Shown here: in pieces, positions 60,151 through 64,000 of the stretch | Layout of the letters: the number at the start of each line of letters is the position of its first letter | How positions within the stretch are numbered: the stretch's first letter is position 1 | Assembly (NCBI GenBank): GCA_964035575.1 | Contig: OZ037932.1 | Location: 248,001-312,000, forward strand | Source of the DNA: Rhynchopus sp. YZ270_cl-10 | Taxonomy: Eukaryota; Euglenozoa; Diplonemea; Diplonemida; Diplonemidae | Reading direction: 5' to 3' | Length of the DNA stretch: 64,000 nucleotides | Notes under the pieces: model-generated | Database searches by the model: none | The model's input: only the letters and a program-made list of their open reading frames with translations | What the model was told of the DNA's origin: nothing | Position numbers and translations under genes: made by a program

Positions 60151-61224
60151 AGTACCTTTCAGAAATAAGGCATGGAGAGTGGAGAACAAAAAAAAAAAAT
60201 GAAAACAAAAACTCGTGAAGTTGAGTTCCAGTTTGTGTCACCCACAACCTCGTGAAATAATGTTCAGTTTATTTCAGGAGATAAGTTTTTAGGGCGCCAT
60301 CAAACATACACATAACCGAAAAAGCATCGAGAATGATGCAAAAAACCACAACCCTGGAATAGGCGTGGATATCTTTTAAAGTCACTAGTGAAGTAGCTTT
60401 GCTACGTCTAGGGAGATCTAGGGATCTATCAGAATCTTGAAAGAGCTTGAAACCGAGGTTATTTTATTACTTTTTGCCACTTACTCAAGTAAGGTTGGAA
60501 GGGGAATTGAGAACACAAACACAACAAAAAAATTTTTGTTTGAGCCCCCCTGTTGGGACTACTAGGTTTCAAGCGGAGGAATCGATCTCACTCCCCCCGT
60601 ACGTAAAAGACAGCACCCCACCCTACTCCCCCCGATAGTTTGATTTTTCGACCTCGCAGGACTTCACTCAACTACAACTACAACCAACAGGTACACTGAT
60701 TCTTCCCTAGATCTCCCTTTCCTCCCCCCCCTCTCTTCTCTCTTCTCTCTCTCTGTCACTCTCGTATATCGACACCTCGGTTCCCACAATTCATTCATTC
60801 GTTTTTTTCGCACGGGGTGCACAACGACACTTGTCATGGACTTGACAAGCACATTTGACAAGGAGGTATCATTAAAGTTTTGTTCTTGTAACGTGTGTTT
60901 GTCACGTCATGAATAATCAAGTGTTGTCGTGTATTATCTGTGGATGCGGCGTAAGGTAAAGGCTTGTGTACGGCTATTGCCTTTGCCACAGGGTGGCAAA
61001 AAAGATAGTAATTATTGATGCAGGCTCCGACCCACTGGGTGGGAGCACAAAAGAATATACATTATGGGATGATGTCAAAGTACATCACCCCGCACTGTTG
61101 TTATGGGAATGGGACTGTCACCAGGCCTTCGGCTGCGAGTCAACACGCATACGGTGATGTCCATTAAAAAACAAAGAATTATAACCTGAAATATCAATGC
61201 GTGCTCAATATCTCAAAATGTGAT
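60151..61224. other. Spacer, no gene recognised
   Basis: Contains CTAGGGAGATCTAGGGATCT near 60410 and an R8-like fragment (TTGATGCAGGCTCCGACCCA) at 61014. No gene. Confidence 0.4.
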
Positions 61225-61267
61225 GTTTAGTAAGATGAGCTAAAAAGCCTCGCGTGATTAGTCACCA
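61225..61267 (+). repeat. R1 copy
   Basis: GTTTAGTAAGATGAGCTAAA, AAGC, CTCGCGT, GATTAGTCACC. Confidence 0.7.
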
Positions 61268-61937
61268 ACGAAAGTGATGTGTTACTAACGCAAAAAAAAA
61301 TGAAAAGTTACTTGTGTCTCTTTGTTGTTGTTCGTTTGTTGCGTTGAAGCATCTACACAAAAAAAACACCCAAAACCTCGTTAAGTGCAGGCACGAGAAA
61401 CGAAGTATGCACAGGGCACACATTAAGATTAGATGATTTTTTTTAAAAAAATATAGGTCCGCCAGCAGCACACGATGTCGAAAAGGGTTAGAGGTACGGA
61501 CGTTTTCCCTATTACGTACTTTTACACAAATGCTTGACGTATTGTCAAGTACCTGTTCGGTGGCCGTATCCAATATGGGTCACAATAAAAAAGGGCACTT
61601 CAAGCTTAACGACACCCAATGTGCAATAAACATTATGTTCCGAATTCAAAAATAATTCCAACATATGCAAATCAATAAGCATAGGAGGAGAAAGAAAAAG
61701 GGTGAAGGTATCGATGCAGTTTGTACCGATGCCAGCCCCCGGATGACAGCACAAAAAAAATGCGGCGTGAGAGGAAATATAACTCGTGACAAGAGAGCAA
61801 AAAATAAAAAAAAATCACTGCACAAAAAGAATAAGGAGATAAACCTAAAGAGCAAACTTACTTAGTCCGAAAGAGAAGTTCAAAAGGCCTCACCGGAAAA
61901 TCAGGACGCGGTATAAAAAAATAATAAAGAAAAGGAG

Positions 61938-61993
61938 AAGTTGAAAGTGCAAACGCCTCACCGTTGGCGTCGGCGGACGCAGGCACTGGAAAA
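61938..61993 (+). repeat. R5 copy
   Basis: GAAGTTGAAAGTGCAAACGC, CTCACCGTTGGCGTCGGCGG, ACGCAGGCACTGG. Lacks the second hairpin. Confidence 0.78.
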
Positions 61994-62057
61994 ATAAAAT
62001 GAAAATAATACGTACAGACACCTCTGGGCGTAGACGTGGTCAAAAAAAGAAGAAATC

Positions 62058-62160
62058 GGAAGATGGCGTGTGCCCTCACTGTGCACAGACATCCACAAAA
62101 AAAAAAAAAAAAGAGAAACGTTGGTAAGAGGAACCTAAGCATCTCTCATGTTTGGGTCAA
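62058..62160 (+). repeat. R2 followed by R1
   Basis: R2: GAAGATGGCGTGTGCCCTCA, CTGTGCACAGACATCC. R1: GTTGGTAAGAGGAACCTAAG, CATCTCTCAT, GTTTGGGTC. Confidence 0.65.
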
Positions 62161-62257
62161 AAAAAAAAATATCAGAAAAAGAGAACAAAAATGCTAAACA
62201 CCAAAAACGCAAATATTTGAGATTTTTTGGCATTCGGAGTGGCGAAAAAATAAATAA

Positions 62258-62306
62258 AAGAGTTGAACAGGCGTAAACGCGTCATCGTACCGGTAGACGC
62301 ACTGAA
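62258..62306 (+). repeat. R5 copy, diverged
   Basis: GAGTTGAACAGGCGTAAACG, CGTCATCGTACCGGTAGACG, CACTGAAAG. Confidence 0.55.
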
Positions 62307-62664
62307 AGAAAGAGGTCCTTCTTAGGCACTGGGAAAGCCGAGGAGAAGATGCACGGAGTGAAGCTTTGTCGTGGAAGCGGTTCAGCAAAATGAGACCCTA
62401 ACAGCTGGGGATGTAGTGGTTCGAGTTTGCCGTTGCGGGGTCCGGGTCCGGTGTCACTTTGAACAGGTGAAGAGTGTGTGGTGGCGTGAAGAAAGTCACG
62501 GGTTATCCATTGAAGGGATGATTTAAGGTGGGGGAAATCGGTTAAGAGGAGGTCGATATTAAGTGGTTTCAGAGGTGCTGAGGCAATGGTGCCGGCGTAG
62601 TCTGACTTGAGGAGGCGTATGCCAGATCCCTTATCGAACCATGCGGTGGCGTAGTCGTAAGATC

Positions 62665-64000
62665 TTAGTATCCGGTGGATGGAAATTTCTGTGGGGTTGG
62701 TTTGCACTGTGATGGGTGGTTTTGCTGAAGAAAGGTGGAAAGGGCCGCGGTCGCAGTTTCCGTGTGTTTCACAGTGTCCCAGGTGTGTCTCGGGATGTAG
62801 GTGCGGGTGGTGGTGATGTGCGCATGCCGGCCGATTGCCTGGGCAGCCGACTCGTCCACCAGCGTGGCAGCCTGTGTCAGGGCACTGTGACGGTTGAGGT
62901 GGGACGTGATGCCCATTTTTTCCTTCAAGAAGGCGTTGTATTTTTTGAGGTTTAGAGCAAGCAACGGTTGCGTGGGCTGGAGGAGGGTCGATTGTAGTGT
63001 TTTGAGGATGTGGGCAGTGAAAGAGTTCTCCGGTATCTGCAGTGTCTGACCTTTTTTGTTGCGGTCCGTCTTTCCCCCCACAAAATGTACGTGGATCCGG
63101 CCAGCCGGAGGGCCGACCGCCAGGCGATGGGGATGATGCCACACCACGTGTTTGTTTTGGAGGAGAACAAGGTCGCAGAATCTGGCTCCGAGCGAGTACT
63201 GGAGGTAAAGAGCCTTCTGATGTGGTGAGGATGCGTCTCCTACTGTGTCCATGATGGTCTGGTGAGAAGGAGTGCGTTCGCGTACGCTTTGTAGTCTGTC
63301 CCACTCGTTCATCTGACCGGACGCCGCTTGACGGAACGCGTCCAGGAGGGGTTTGTGTCCCACACGGAAGGATTGGGCATATGTCACTGCGCTGGAGGGT
63401 TGAATGTCGTTGTTCTCCAGTTTGCGTTTTAGCCACATCGCCGTGGCAGTTTCGGGCGAGATGTCGGGGCGAAGTTCCCTTATCCGTTCGGCGAAACAGC
63501 TGGCCCGACGCAGGACCGACTCCACGCTGTCCTGTGAACCGACCCCCTTGTGGAGGAAACTGAGGGTGCGGTTCAGTAACGGTTGGACCTCTTCGCGTGA
63601 CAGGTGGTCCTGTTTGCGTATCCGGTGATACTCTTGGGACAGGTGAGGATATAACGGGAATATCGGGGCAGAGGGTGGAGAGCGAGAAGTCGACTCGGGG
63701 TTCTTGTGAGGTTGAAATAGGTGAGGGAACCCGGTGGTCTCGTGTGTCCTGGGGGACGGAAGTGTCTGTGTAGTTGACCTGGAGGTCATGTTTGTCCCGG
63801 TGGACTGCAGTGTTTGCTGCTTTGACCCGGTGGTCATGTTCGTCCCGGTGGACAGTGGGGTGTGTGTTTTTGACCCGAGGGTCTTGAGGGTCCGGGTGGA
63901 CGGTGGTGTTGGGGAAGTTGACCAGGTGGTGTTGTGAGTCCGGGTGGACAGTATGGTTTGTTTTGACCCGGTGGTCATGTTTGTCCCGGTGGACGGTGGG
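62665..64000 (-). CDS. Tyrosine recombinase of a mobile element (YR retrotransposon or crypton), partial at the window edge
   Basis: The frame is open from the right edge to 62665 and encodes an integrase-type tyrosine recombinase, which cuts and rejoins DNA through a covalent tyrosine intermediate. Family signature residues are visible: Arg in LGARFCDLVLLQ, the HxxR pair in HLNRHSALTQAA, His in GRHAH and a Tyr in TTRTYIPRHTW. A helical SAM-like N-terminal domain precedes them (RASCFAERIRELRPDIS, SAVTYAQSFRVGHKPLLDAF). The N-terminus is an array of Thr/Ser-rich 15-16 residue repeats. A second open frame (62282-63436) overlaps downstream and contains AFPVPKKD, faintly like the start of a reverse transcriptase, as in DIRS-type elements. 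The frame here looks whole as far as visible. Treated as a mobile-element gene, not a host gene. Confidence 0.75.
   Translation of the reverse strand, partial: PPSTGTNMTTGSKQTILSTRTHNTTWSTSPTPPSTRTLKTLGSKTHTPLSTGTNMTTGSKQQTLQSTGTNMTSRSTTQTLPSPRTHETTGFPHLFQPHKNPESTSRSPPSAPIFPLYPHLSQEYHRIRKQDHLSREEVQPLLNRTLSFLHKGVGSQDSVESVLRRASCFAERIRELRPDISPETATAMWLKRKLENNDIQPSSAVTYAQSFRVGHKPLLDAFRQAASGQMNEWDRLQSVRERTPSHQTIMDTVGDASSPHQKALYLQYSLGARFCDLVLLQNKHVVWHHPHRLAVGPPAGRIHVHFVGGKTDRNKKGQTLQIPENSFTAHILKTLQSTLLQPTQPLLALNLKKYNAFLKEKMGITSHLNRHSALTQAATLVDESAAQAIGRHAHITTTRTYIPRHTWDTVKHTETATAALSTFLQQNHPSQCKPTPQKFPSTGY
63745..64000. repeat. Coding minisatellite, 45-48 bp unit
   Basis: Repeats such as GACCCGGTGGTCATGTT and GTCCCGGTGGAC encode STGTNMTTGSKQ-type units. 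At least five units reach the window edge. Confidence 0.85.

Noticed and set aside
10896-62160. R1 hairpins as tRNA genes (7-nt loop, GGTTCATC on the minus strand)
   Set aside because: Only about 40 nt, no acceptor stem, no T33 in the loop and no D arm.

Overview
This is nuclear DNA of a unicellular eukaryote that I cannot place to species. Spliceosomal GT-AG introns (42-43 nt mini-introns, plus introns of 86, 153 and 551 nt) interrupt three genes. The other genes are intronless, including a single 12.9-kb exon. All nine gene-like units lie on the minus strand. The proteins are broadly eukaryotic (VPS13, UBA4/MOCS3, dual-specificity phosphatase, receptor-type class III cyclase homologue). One-directional gene order and low intron density recall excavate-type flagellates, but nothing here is diagnostic.

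Layout. 0-30 kb is gene-rich: dual-specificity phosphatase (62-1688), EF/IQ-motif protein (2553-6365), UBA4/MOCS3-type sulfurtransferase E1 (7176-8396), an unknown helical protein (9051-9872), a two-domain glycosyltransferase (11732-13180), a 4293-residue VPS13 (15117-27998) and an unknown basic protein (28701-29666). 30-48 kb and 51-62 kb are almost gene-free. They are filled with short dispersed repeats, fold-back transposon-like elements and huge microsatellites. A receptor-type nucleotidyl cyclase homologue (48027-50947) sits between them. A tyrosine recombinase of a mobile element runs off the right edge (62665-64000).

Dispersed repeats, named here R1-R9. R1 (about 40 bp) is GTTTATAAGATGAAC, then stem CTAAGC, loop CTCTCGT, stem GCTTAG, then TCACCTT. 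R2 (about 35 bp) uses the same loop with stem TGTGC/GCACA inside AAGATG/CATCTT. R3 (about 38 bp) is a third unit with the same CTCTCGT core. R4 (about 65 bp) has nested stems GGAG/CTCC and TTGC/GCAA between T tracts. R5 (50-80 bp) is AGTGCAAACGCCT..AGGCACT plus a second hairpin. R6 (about 90 bp) is TATCGACAATCACC..GGGTCTGTAC..GGCCGAAGGC. R7 (about 145 bp) has ends GGAAATAGAAAC/GTTTCTATTTCC. R8 and R9 are present in only a few copies. Every R1-R7 copy I found points the same way, antisense to the genes.

The most unusual content is a set of elements with long terminal inverted repeats (TIRs) that start TG and end CA, each flanked by an exact 5-bp direct repeat: 32143-32280, 38654-38873, 39263-43488 and 57970-58877. 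Three have related ends (TGGKGTGWTCYGGGG). Three carry internal arrays of TACAG or TACACAG. A 2.7-kb element (53047-55774) carries the 8-mer TACACAGG and splits an R4 repeat. I could not assign these to a known transposon superfamily.
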